The translations under genes and the position numbers were made by a program. Below, one piece after another: positions 11,135 to 21,576 of a DNA stretch of 64,000 nt (position 1 is its first letter; every line of letters begins with the position of its first letter). This DNA comes from Manihot esculenta (Eukaryota; Streptophyta; Magnoliopsida; Malpighiales; Euphorbiaceae): contig NC_035164.2 of NCBI RefSeq assembly GCF_001659605.2, forward strand, positions 2,009,001 through 2,073,000, read 5' to 3'. The notes under the pieces are model-generated. The model had not been told where the DNA came from. It saw nothing but the letters and a program-made list of their open reading frames with translations, and did no database searches.

Positions 11135-13434
11135 TGTAACTACCCGAAAATCGGACTGCTACCGGCGCTAGGATCCAGATCGGCTTAAGGCCACCGGGAC
11201 CCGTAGCAAGCCTGACATAGAACCTGTAAACCTGTTCAATCCCATACATGATCAACAATCATACATAAAAATTAAAACTTTTCTTTCATTCATTCCTCAT
11301 ACACCAAACTCAACCTGTGCATGCACTAACATAATCATAAACTTGACCCCTCAGTGGGATCTCATCAATGCCCCAATGGGCGATACATCATAAGTTGAGT
11401 TGGTTAAACATAAACATCAATAGACATTAAGATCATGTATCAACAAGGGATTTCAATACTCATAGGGTCAAGCACAACTATAACCTCACTATACCTTATT
11501 ACATAACATACTGAATCTCTTACATTACATTAGTACAAATATCATGTCCACAATCTAACTATTACATAGACATACTTCAAAACTCTGGCTAACCTCCTGG
11601 TCTACCCTGTACCTGCACATCTGGGGTTAGGGGAGAGGGGTGAGCTACAAGCCCAGTGAGCAGAATGGTAAAACATTTAAAGTATATGATAACATGAAAT
11701 GCATCACATCACAGTTAATCACATCAAGGATGAATTTGTCACCAATAGTCCCCTACATGGACCAACTGTGCTAGGGGCGTAGAATGGGCCTCTCTGGTCT
11801 TTCTCTTACATAACATAACATAACATGGTCCAACTGTGCCAGGGGCGTAGAATGGGCCTCACTGGTCTTTCTCTTACATAGTGCCAGGGGCGTAGAATGG
11901 GCCTCACTGGTCTTCCGTACCGTATCATCATCATCATAGCATAGGGGGACTAATGGATCATTCAACATCCATCCACATCATCAATCATAATATGCAATGC
12001 AACATATTCGTGAGTCTAATGCAACACCTTATTATCTCATGGCATTCATGATGCGTGAATCATGCTAAAACCGATTTATTTATTTAAAAGTATAAAAGTT
12101 ATTCCACTCACCTCTGGCTGAAGCTCTACTGACTCTGAAGTGACTGACTCACTGCTGGGGTCCTCGGTTCCTCGGGTCCGAACCTACACAGGTGGACTCA
12201 AATGAGGGACCAAACATAAATAAACATAACACTAATATACTCCCCAAAAACCCCCTAAAACATCATAAAATAACTACATAAAAACATGCAAGAAATGGCT
12301 GGACAGGGCACTTTCGGCGGCAGGTTCGGCGGCCGAAAGTCCCTCCAGAGCCGAAAGTCAGGCAGGTTCGGCGGCACCTTCGGCGGCCGAAACTCCCAGA
12401 CAGAGGCGAAACTCATGCATGTTCGGCGGCACCTTCGGCGGCCGAAAGTCCCAGACAGAGACGAAAGTCTCTTTTCGGGGGCAACTTCGGCAGCCGAAAG
12501 GCCTGCCTCTCCAGCCATGTTCGGCGGCCGAAAGCTCCTTCGGCTGCCGAACCTGGTTTCTGCCAAAGGGCAGAAACTTGGCTCCTTTATGCACATTTGC
12601 CTCCTAACTCTTCCAACATGCATATAACTCAACCAAAATATGCATACAAGCTCCTAGGGGTCTCAAACTACCTTAAACCCCAACTACAACACACATACAC
12701 AAGCATTTGCAAGCCACATTTGCATAAACTCAAAAATCATCCATAACTCACTAAAAACCTACACATGCATTTCTACCCCATAGATCTAGCATAAAACTTA
12801 TTTAAAACATATAATGAGCTTAAGATCGGCTCTTACCTCTTGAAAATCGAGAGAGAGACGACCTAAACTCGGAGATCCAAGCAAATGAGCTCCTGAGTTC
12901 CCAAAGCTCCAAAACTTGTCTTAAATGCTCAAAACTTGCAATGTGAGGTGAAAACTCAAGAAAAATGGAGGAGATTTGGAGAAAGAACACAAGATCTGGG
13001 GAGAGGGAGGTCGGAAGCTAGCTATGGCCGAAAATGGGAGAAAGCTCGCCCATTTCGACTAAGTGACCCTTTTATAGGTGGCTGGCCAGGCCACGTTCGG
13101 GGGCCGAAAGTGCTTCCGCATGCATGCCATGTTCGGCGGCTGAACTTGGGTTTCGGCGGCCGAACCTGAACTTCCCTCACTCATGCTTTCGGGGGCCTAA
13201 CGTGCCTCCAAAACGCATGCATGTTCGGCGGCCGAACTTGACTTTCGGCGGCCGAACCTGGGTTTTCCTCCAAAGACTTTTCATGCAAAAACTCATTTAA
13301 TTTTCATACTTAAAACCATGAAATATCTTAAAACATTTTATGAAAACAGGATTCTACCCTACTAGAGGCTTCCGACATTCGAGATTCTACCAGACGGTAG
13401 GAATTCCGATACCGGAGTCTAGCCGGGTATTACA
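11135..13434 (-). repeat. 5' LTR of the Tekay-type element (2,300 bp)
   Basis: Its termini match those of the left LTR: TGTAATACCC at 13434 on the minus strand and ending GTTACA at 11135. Alignment to the left LTR holds at offset 7608 up to about 12400 and at 7663 afterwards. The extra ~55 bp (about 12365-12440) is a second copy of a 'ggttcggcggcaccttcgg' unit. Only scattered substitutions separate the two LTRs elsewhere. Confidence 0.92.
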
Positions 13435-13439
13435 TTCGG
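13435..13439 (+). repeat. Target site duplication TTCGG (right)
   Basis: Direct copy of 3522-3526, immediately after the LTR terminus ATTACA. Confidence 0.9.
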
Positions 13440-13665
13440 AGACAGGTTAGGTGGCTAAAAGGCAACCTTCACAGGCAGGTTCAACGGTTAAACCTGACTT
13501 TGGCGGTCGAACTTGGATTCTTCTGCAGTATAAAACCCGATTTTGCCTCAATTAACAACCCTCAAAACGCATCCAAACTTACATGTAAAAGCTTAAAAAC
13601 ATTCCATCGCAATCTAAGAGCCTCTAAGCAGCTAGAAGACTCCAAAAAAAGCACATGCAAGCAAC
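13440..13665 (-). mobile_element. Degenerate Tekay-type LTR (LTR-C), part 2
   Basis: This continues the older LTR interrupted at 3526. It keeps decayed forms of the palindromic motif region (ggcaggttcaacggttaaacctg) and the 'cctctaagcagctagaag' area. The sequence is much more diverged than either young LTR. Confidence 0.65.
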
Positions 13666-14079
13666 TGATAAAGGACTAATTAGACTCTGTCAGGAGTTTT
13701 AATCAATATCTTTTGGCTAAGACGATATAAGAGAAAAGATAGGCTGAAAGACGAACACTCTTATTGAAATTCTTCAAAGATTGAAAAATGAGTTTCTAAT
13801 AGCCAAGGGAGGCTATTTATAATTTAAAAAAAATCCTAATATGCAAAATTATAAAAATATCTAAAAAAATAATTAAAATACAAAATTGACTCCCTAAATG
13901 ATGGAATTTCCATATTAAACTTTGTGACTAGGCTTGTGGCCCTCATCACACTTTTGAAAGTCGTGCATCTCGAAATTCTTTTTTCAAAAAGCTATCGTGG
14001 GCCTCCATTAGACATCGGCAGTAAAAGTTAGGTCCGGTCCAAGTCTGCCGTAAAGTCCAAGACTAGTTGCTCCATGTCA
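13666..14079. mobile_element. Solo LTR (414 bp) inside LTR-C, TSD GCAAC
   Basis: The segment starts TGATAAAGG and ends CATGTCA, so it has TG...CA termini. It is flanked on both sides by GCAAC (13661-13665 and 14080-14084). It interrupts the older Tekay LTR, which resumes afterwards. There is no coding sequence and no primer site, so it is a solo LTR or a small LTR-like element. The superfamily cannot be told from the sequence. Mid-element text such as AGGGAGGCTATTTATAA looks like a promoter/5' UTR region of a short copia-like LTR. Confidence 0.7.
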
Positions 14080-14084
14080 GCAAC

Positions 14085-14675
14085 CTAGCACATGAGCATT
14101 CAAGATTCACAACAAAAAGGAAAAAAGACATAAACTTTGAATGCATTCTCATTCCAGCAACTAAAACTGCACACAACTCACATCTGGTCTAAGAGCAATG
14201 AGTTTTGAGAAAACCAAACTTATTTCTTTGAGAAAACATAACCACCATAACAAGGAGAAATTCAAAGGAGAAGGAGAGATGAGCTCCGATCGCAAAAGCT
14301 AAAACTCGAAAATCAAACTCAATTTTTCAAAACAAAAGTAAAACTCATGAATTTCTAGAGAGTTTAAAGAAAACTCAAAGTAAAAATTATCAAGAGGTCT
14401 TAGGCTCACCTCTTCCTGAACGAAGAGAGAAAAACTCTTCTCAAAATCAAGTTAGAGGCCTTTTATACTTGGGTCTACCAATTTGTATTCGGCGGCCGAA
14501 CCTTACTGATTTGAAAATAATTTTTTCTTTATAAAAACACATTTTAAAATTATTCAATTTTATTTATAAAAATTCATTTTACCCTTTTAAAGTTTTCAGT
14601 TCCGAGATTTAGGATTCCAATGGAGATTTCTTTGAAAAGTCAAAATTTCGACACTAAAGTTTAACCAAGTATTAC
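14085..14675 (-). mobile_element. Degenerate Tekay-type LTR (LTR-C), part 3
   Basis: It matches the final part of the young LTRs in order: the 'gaaaactcaagtaaaa' area, TCACCTCTTCCTGAACGAAG, GAGGCCTTTTATACTTGG, one surviving TTCGGCGGCCGAA at about 14489, and the terminus AACCAAGTATTACA at 14675. The next bases are a decayed polypurine tract, so 14675 is the LTR edge. Confidence 0.75.
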
Positions 14676-15868
14676 ATTCTTCCTCCCTTAAGAACATTTG
14701 TCCTTAAATGTCTAACAATACAAGCAAACACATAGCATGCCCTTCAAGAAAACACATAAAACCATTTAAAAACTTATTTTAAAAGAGATGAGGATATTGC
14801 CTAAGTATCGACTTTCTGGTCTCCTAGGTACACTCTTTCATATGTGGTGATTCCATAAAACTTTCACCATTGCAATCTCCTTGTTTCTCAACTTTTTGAT
14901 TTGTGTGTCTAGGATCCGTACTGGCTGCTCAACATAGGTGAGATCTCCTAGGATCTCTACATCAGGCTCACTAAAAACCTTGCCCGAATCTGACACAAAT
15001 TTTCATAACATAAAAACATAGAAAAAGCAGATAGATTCTCTTCATAGAAGTAGGTAAATCTAACTTATAAGATACATTCCCATTTGCAAAATTTCAAAGA
15101 GTCTGATGTACCTCGGAGTTAGTTTACCTTTATTTCCAAAATGAATCATCGCTTTCATAGGAGACACCCTAAGCAATACCATATCTCCCTCCCAAAAGAC
15201 AACTTGTTTTCTAAGGATGTCTGCATAGCTCTTCTGCCTACTCACAACTGTTCTGATTCTTTCTCTAATGATGGGCACCACCTTATTGGTAATCTTTACA
15301 AATTCTAGCACTACTAAAGCCCTTTCTTCTACTTCTTCCTAACAAATAGACGACCTGCACTTCCTCCCATATAAAGTTTCATAAGAAGTCATTCCAATGC
15401 TAACATGGTAATTGTTATTGTAGGTAAACTCCACCAATAGTAAATGTTGCCTCTAAGAAGCATTAAAGTCTAGCACATACATCCTTAACATGTTCTCTAT
15501 GGTTTGGATGGTCCTTTCTGACTGTTCATTAGTTTGTGGGTGGAAAACAGTGTTAAAATCTAACATTATGCCCATAGTATTATGCAAGCTTCACCAAAAC
15601 CTGGAGGTAAACTGGGATCTCCTGTCTGACACTATAGAAACCAAAACCCTATGCAACTAGATAATTTCTTCTGCGTAGATCTGTACCAATTTGTCCACAA
15701 AATAACCGCTTGATAGGGATAAAGTGAGTAGATTTAGTCATCTGTCCACTATTATCCATATAGAGTCGTGTCACTGGTAACCCCACTCCAAAATCCATTG
15801 CCACTTTTTCTCATTTTCATTTTGGAATTGATAATGGGTTGAGCATTCCAGCTAACTTCTGATGTTCC
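14676..15868 (-). pseudogene. Decayed Tekay-type pol 3' end (integrase)
   Basis: On the minus strand the segment parallels 5772-6985 of the young element. It includes the chromodomain-like tail region, the 'RQKSYAD' region (a frame of 83 residues survives at 15060-15311), the GKLTPRYI motif and upstream integrase core text. Frameshifts and stops are frequent and no full domain is open. Homology stops abruptly after TTCTGATGTTCC at about 15868, where AT-rich DNA begins, so the element is truncated. Confidence 0.8.
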
Positions 15869-15939
15869 ATAAAAATAAATTATTGTTATTTTAACTAAAA
15901 TGTAATAGTGGTAATAAAGTATACACTTTTCAATAATGA

Positions 15940-16240
15940 AAGTAATTATTATTTGATCAAATAATCAAAATGATAATGGATTAAATTAGAATATTAGAAC
16001 ATATTATTGTATAAAACTTCGTAATTTGGCAAATATAGTTAAAAAATATAATTTAAATCAAGAACATATTTTATTTAGCGATTCATTTTTGAATTTTCAC
16101 TCTTCAATTTCACTTTAGAAAAAAAAATTACTGTCTTGGCAACAATTGTAAATGATTTTTTTTTAGTTGAAGGCAGAAACAAGATACACCAATCCCTTGA
16201 TAAAACTATAGCCATTCATCAAGTCATGTTAACTCAGACA
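15940..16240. repeat. Direct repeat bounding the AT-rich array (left copy)
   Basis: The stretch from AGTAATTATTATTTGAT through ATTTGGCAAATATA, TTGGCAACAATTGTAAATGA and GGCAGAAACAAGATACACC recurs at 20648-20950 at an offset near 4,707 bp. Identity by eye is high but with many substitutions and small gaps. The pair brackets the tandem array and may reflect an old segmental duplication. Confidence 0.7.
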
Positions 16241-17775
16241 ATATAAAATATCATTACAAAGGGATAAAACGAATAGCATCAGCATCAAGTCTTTGATCAT
16301 TGATCATATACTTCAATTTCAGTGTTAATAATAGTGACTTTATATATGACCATTTTAGACTTCGTTTTACAACTCATTGATCATATTTTTAACAGAAAAA
16401 AAAATACAGAATGACTATTTCGTTGACATAGAGAATAGATAAAAACTTTTTAATAGGTTTTTAAAAATAAAGATATTAACTTATTAACAATAGCAATATG
16501 AGAGACTAAATAATAAATCTCTATTTCTTTTTGTCTTTTTTCTTATTGTTTCCTAAAGATCCAAATAATTAAGACCCGATGAGAAAGGCAGTGAGCCCCA
16601 ACCCAAAAGAATAGCTCTTTTTTGTGTCTTTTTCTTTTTATCTTCTAAAAATCTAGATAATTGAGACTTGATGAGAAAGAAACTGAGCCTCAACCCAAAA
16701 AAAAAGAGAAAACTGGTGCACCAATTGATAATGGCAAAAGCCAAATTTACACTTGATCTATATATAAGATCTAAATAATTAAGACCGGATGAGAAAGGCA
16801 CTGAGCCCCAACCCAAAAGAATAGCTCTTTTTTGTGTCTTTTTCTTTTTATCTTCTAAAAATCTAGATAATTGAGACTTGAAGAGAAAGAAACTGAGCCT
16901 CAACCCAAAAGAAGAGAAACTGGATGTTCCAATTGATAATGGCAAAAGCCAAATTTACACCTGATCTATATATAGAGGTAAAAATAATAAATTTTATTTT
17001 TTTATTTTAATTTGTTATAAATTATTATTAAAAATAAATAAAATTAAATAAAATCTTACTCTTATTTAAAGTTATTATAAAGGAATTATTGAGGGTAAAA
17101 TTAGATTTTAAATTTTTTCTTTCATTCTTTATTTATTTTTTACAAAAAAAAAAAAAAATAAAATGACTGTTTCGTTGACAAAGATGATAGATAAAGAACC
17201 TTTTAATAGATTTCTAAAAATAAAGAGATTGACTTATTAATAATAACAATATGTAAGGATTAAATAATAAATTTTTATTTTTTTATTTTTTTTAATTATT
17301 TTCTAAAAATCCAAATAATTGAGACCTGAAAGGCACTGAGCCTCAATCCAAAAGAATAGCTTTCTTTTGTTGTCTTTTTTTCTTTTTGGTTCCTGAAAAT
17401 CAATAATTGAATTTTGATGAGAAAGGTACCAAGTCTCAACCCAAAAGAAAAGAAATTCAACTATTATTATCGGTGTTCCAATTGATAATGGCAAAAGCCA
17501 AATTTACCGGTGATCTATATATAGAGGTAAAAATATTAAATATTATTATTTTTTATTTTAATTTATTTTAAATTATTATTAAAAATAAATAAAATTAAAT
17601 AAAATCTTACTCTTACTTAAAGTTATTATACGGGAGTTATTGAGAGTAAAATTAGATTTTAAAATTTTTCTTTTATTCTTCGTTTATAATGTTTTAATTG
17701 ATTTCTAAAAATAAAAAAATTGACTTATTAATAATAGCAATATGTAAGGAGTAAATAATAAATCTCTATTTTTTA

Positions 17776-18580
17776 GGAAAATTTACTTTTTAATTCCTGA
17801 GTTTTAACGTAATTAACACTTCTGTCTCTCTATCTTAGCGACCCAACACTTAAGTCCCTCATTTTCTCTTCTGTCCAAATTTGTAGTCCTTCCATCCAAA
17901 ATAATCATTTGAGACACGTGAATTGACAAAATTGACCCTCACTAAAAGTCCTGCCATTTCAAAATCACGAAACCCAAACCCAATACCTCTTCACTTTAGA
18001 TTCTTCTTCTTCTTCACAATAACTCCTACCCTTTCCGCAACTCTCAAATAATGCTTTAGGAGAAGAAAGATGGAAAAGAGAAAAAAGAAAAAAAAAAAAA
18101 GAAAATCAACAATGTCAAAAAGAAATAGAGAAAATATGAGGGATAATAAAGATGAAAAAGAGGAAAAAAAAAAGAGAAATCAATAATGTCAAAAATAAAT
18201 AGAGAAAATATGAGGGAGAAAAAAGATGGAAAAGATATAAAAAAAAAGGAAAAATCAATAATATCAAAAGGAAATAGAGAAAATATGAGGGAGAATAAAG
18301 ATGAAAGAGAGAGAGAAAAAATGAGAATTAACAATGGGTAAAAGAAAATGGAGAATATATGAAAAAGAAGAAAGATAGGGATTTCACATTGAGGGAAGGG
18401 TATTTTTGGAAAAAATTATCATCTCTCATTTTTGACTCTTTGACCAAATGACTATTTTGGACAAAAGGACTACAAATTTGAACGGAAGAGAAAGTGAGGG
18501 ACTTAAGTGTTGAGTCGCCAATATAGAGGGACAGAAGCGTTAATGAAGTTAACCATTAGGAATTAAAAAATAATTTTTTC
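17776..18580. mobile_element. Non-autonomous DNA element with ~135 bp terminal inverted repeats
   Basis: The left arm (17776-17912) and the reverse complement of the right arm (18444-18580) share long matches: CAACACTTAAGTCCCTCA, CTTCTGTC(T/C)CTCTAT, CAAATTTGTAGTCCTT and TCCAAAATA. The centre includes a purine-rich tandem repeat (18061-18360). The element splits one unit of the ~550 bp array. There is no transposase frame. TIR length recalls Mutator-like MITEs, but I cannot define a target duplication in the T-rich flanks, so the superfamily is open. Confidence 0.75.
18061..18360 (+). repeat. Purine-rich ~75 bp tandem repeat
   Basis: The block AAATAGAGAAAATATGAGGG recurs at 18123, 18197 and 18272, with a decayed fourth copy near 18340. 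Each is followed by GATGAAA-type purine text and by TCAAYAATRTCAAAA. The long frame on the opposite strand is low complexity (Ser/Phe/Leu) and is not a gene. Confidence 0.75.
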
Positions 18581-20647
18581 TTTTTTTTATATTTTTCTTA
18601 TTATTTTCTAAATAACCAAATAATTGAGACTTGATCAGAAAGGCAACGAGCTCCAACCCAAAAGAATAGCTCCCTTTTTTGTCTTTTTCTTTTTGTTTCC
18701 TAAGAATCTAAATAAGTGAGACTTGACGAGAAAGGGACGGAGTCTCAACCCAAAAGAAAAGAAATTTAACACAGTTATTATCGGTGTTCCAATTGATAAT
18801 GGCAAAAGCTAAATTTACAAGTGATCGGTGTTCCAATTCATAATGGCAAAAGCCAAATTTACCAGTGATCTACATATAGAGGTAAAAATATTAAATATTA
18901 TTTTTTCATTTTAATTTATATTAAATTATTATTAAAATTAAATAAAATCTTACTCTTACTTAAAGTTATCATAAGAGAGTTATTGAGGGTAAAATTATAT
19001 TTTAAAAATTTTTTTTATTTATTTTTAATAGAAAAAAAAAATAAAATGACTATTTTGTTAACGGTAAGAACGTTTTAATATATTTTTAAAAATAAAGAGA
19101 TTAACTTAATAATAATATCAATACATAAGGACTAAATAATAATTTTTTATTTTTTTTGTTTTTTTTATTATTTTTTAAAAATTTAAATAATTGAGATATG
19201 ATGAGAAAGGTAATGCGCCTCAATCCAAAAGAATAGCTTGTTTTTTGTCTTTTTCTTTTTATTTCCAAAGAATCTAGATAGTTGAGACCTTATGATAAAG
19301 GGACCGAGCCTCAACCCAAAAGAAGAGAAAACTAGTGTTCCAATTGATAATTGCAAAAGCCAAATTTACATATGATCTGTATAAAGAGGTAAAAATATTA
19401 AATTTTATTTTTTTATTTTAATTTGTTAATTTACACCTGATTTATATACAGAGAAAATCGGTGTTTCAACTGATAATAAATTTCTTTTTTTTATATATTT
19501 TTTTATTATTTTCTAAATATTCAAATAATTGAGAGACGGTGAGAAAGGCACTGACCTCTAATCCAAAAGAATACCTTCTCTTTTTATTCTTTTTCTTTTT
19601 ATTTTCTAAAAATTTAAATAATTGAGATTTGGTAAGAAAATGACTGAGTCTCAACCCAAAAGAAGAGAAATTCAATACAGTTATTATCGGTATTCCAATT
19701 GATAATGACAAAAAACGAATTTACCGGTGATCTACATATAAAAGTAAAAATATTAAATATTATTTTTTATTTTTTATTTTAATTTATTTTAAATTATTAT
19801 TAAAAATAAATAAAATCGTACTCTTATTTAAAGTTATTATAAGGGAGTTAACGAGAGTAAAATTAGATTTAAAGTTTTTTTTTTCTTATCTATTTTTAAT
19901 AGAAAAGAGAATAGAATAACTATTTTATTGATATAGAGAATAAATAAAAATATTTTAATAAATTTTTAAAAATAATATAAATTGAATTATTAATAATAGT
20001 GATAAATCTCTATTTTTATTTTATTTTTTTTTATTTTTTAAAATTTTAAATAATTAAATATTTTAATAAATTTTTGAAAATAAAAGAGAATGAATTATTA
20101 ATAATAGTAATAAGAGTCTATTTTTATTTTATTTTTTTATTATTTTTTAAAATTTTAAATAATTGAGATCCGATAAGAAAGGTAGTGAATCTCAATCTAA
20201 AAGAATAGCTTTTTTTTTTTGTATTTTTATTTTTTAAAAATCTAAATAATTGAGATTTTACGAGGAATGGACAGATTCTTAACTCAAAAATAAGAAAAAT
20301 TCAACACAGTTATTATCCGTATTCCAATTTACAATTGCAAAAGCCAAATTTACCCGTGATCTCTATATATATATAGTTTAACATATTAAATTTTATATTT
20401 TTATTTTAATTTATTTTAAATTATTATTAAAATAAATAAAATTAAATAAAATCTTATTCTTACTTCAAGTTATAATAAATAATAGTTTTATTTAATATTT
20501 TAATAATAATAAAAATAAATTTAAACAGAAAGTTAAAACTTGTTATATTTAATAATATAGAGGTAATTTAATATTTTAGTCAATTAATATTTGACATTTT
20601 TATTATATATATATATATGCGTGTATATTTTACTATTTAATTATGAA

Positions 20648-20950
20648 AGTAATTATTATTTGATTAAATAATAAGAATGATAATGGATTAAATTAGAAGA
20701 TTAGAACGTATTATTGTATAAAATTTTATAATTTGGCAAATATAATTAAAAAAATATAATTTAAATTAAGAACATAATTTTACTTAAGAACTCATATTCG
20801 AATTTTCACTCTTTAATTTCACTTTAAAAAAAGAATTTTATCGCCTTGGCAATAATTGTAAATGATATTTTTTAGTTGAAGGTAGAAACAAGATACACCC
20901 ATCCATCGATAAAACGGTAGCAGTTCATCGTGTCATGATAACTGAGACTA
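20648..20950. repeat. Direct repeat bounding the AT-rich array (right copy)
   Basis: Second copy of 15940-16240, in the same orientation. Confidence 0.7.
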
Positions 20951-21074
20951 TCTTCACACAAATACGATTCAATTCTTCAAAAGATTACTTTTTCAATAAT
21001 TAGACAGGTGGGTAATAATAAATTCAAATCGTTTACGACGATCCAGAAAAGAGATAGGCCCCACTGTTTATATT

Positions 21075-21571
21075 TGATGACCGTTGGATTTCTTCATTCC
21101 GGTCTGGGGCCAGGCCCACGATACCAGCCTATTGTCTAGAAACCCTCAAGCCTCACATGTGTACCAGGGCCGATCCGCTCAGCCTTAAGATCGGGTTTCA
21201 GTTAGTTTCTTCAATCAGGCCGGCCAGCATCGTCGGCCCAACGAACAGATATTCTTTGGGCTCAGTTCTAATCTTATCTCCCGACCCGGTTCGGAACCAG
21301 AAAGAAAATCAATCCGCCTGTCTTGTAGGTCCATCCGCATGCGTGTCCAGAAAGAATCAGAGGCCGTTACGCACAGGGCAGGGATCTGATTTCCTCGTAC
21401 GTCCGTATCAACGTGATAGGGACAGGTGGGCCAATGATAGCCAGTTTGTTATGCGTCGCTAGCAGACAAAGGAAAACAGATAAAATGGGGAAATGGTCTC
21501 CCTGAGACTAAACTTTTTTTCAATTTTATAAAATCCTTGTAAAACCCTATTTTCTGGATATCAGATCATCA
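21075..21571 (+). mobile_element. Solo LTR of a Tat-type element, TSD ATATT
   Basis: The LTR starts TGATGACCGTTGGATTTCTTC and ends CAGATCATCA, matching the ends of the LTRs at 23837-24331 and 37086-37580 with clear divergence in between. It is flanked by ATATT on both sides (21070-21074 and 21572-21576). No internal region remains, so two LTRs have recombined and removed it. The 101-residue frame inside is LTR sequence. Confidence 0.9.
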
Positions 21572-21576
21572 ATATT

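Larger units (their letters stand above)
3527..13434 (-). mobile_element. Complete Ty3/gypsy chromovirus (Tekay/Del-type) retrotransposon
   Basis: This is a 9.9 kb element on the minus strand. It has two LTRs, a 5 bp TSD (TTCGG), a primer-binding site at 11120-11131 complementary to initiator tRNA-Met, a polypurine tract next to the left LTR, a gag frame and a pol frame with a chromodomain-like C-terminus. The order protease, RT, RNase H, integrase is that of Ty3/gypsy. The RT and integrase-tail motifs resemble Tekay/Del chromoviruses. The LTRs are almost identical apart from a 55 bp length difference, so insertion is recent. An in-frame TAG at 9759-9761 and an asparagine in place of the second catalytic aspartate of integrase suggest it cannot move on its own. 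Confidence 0.93.
16380..20560. repeat. Array of degenerate ~550 bp AT-rich units
   Basis: The landmark CCAATTGATAATGGCAAAAGCC recurs at 16721, 16929, 17478, 18789, 18833 (short), 19340, 19695 and 20324. It is usually followed by TTTACNNGTGATCTATATATAGAGG, AAATTATTATTAAAAATAAATAAA and TCTTACTCTTACTTAAAGTTAT, and preceded by AACCCAAAAGAA and GAGAAAGG...TGAG blocks. Spacings of 549 and 551 bp show a unit near 550 bp. The copy at 16929 comes from an internal 208 bp duplication, and the large gap 17478-18789 is due to an inserted element. No coding sequence is supported; the short frames here follow the low-complexity text. Confidence 0.75.

Noticed and set aside
18056..18334. 92-codon Leu/Phe/Ser-rich minus frame
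   Set aside because: It is low-complexity translation of the purine-rich tandem repeat inside the long-TIR element.
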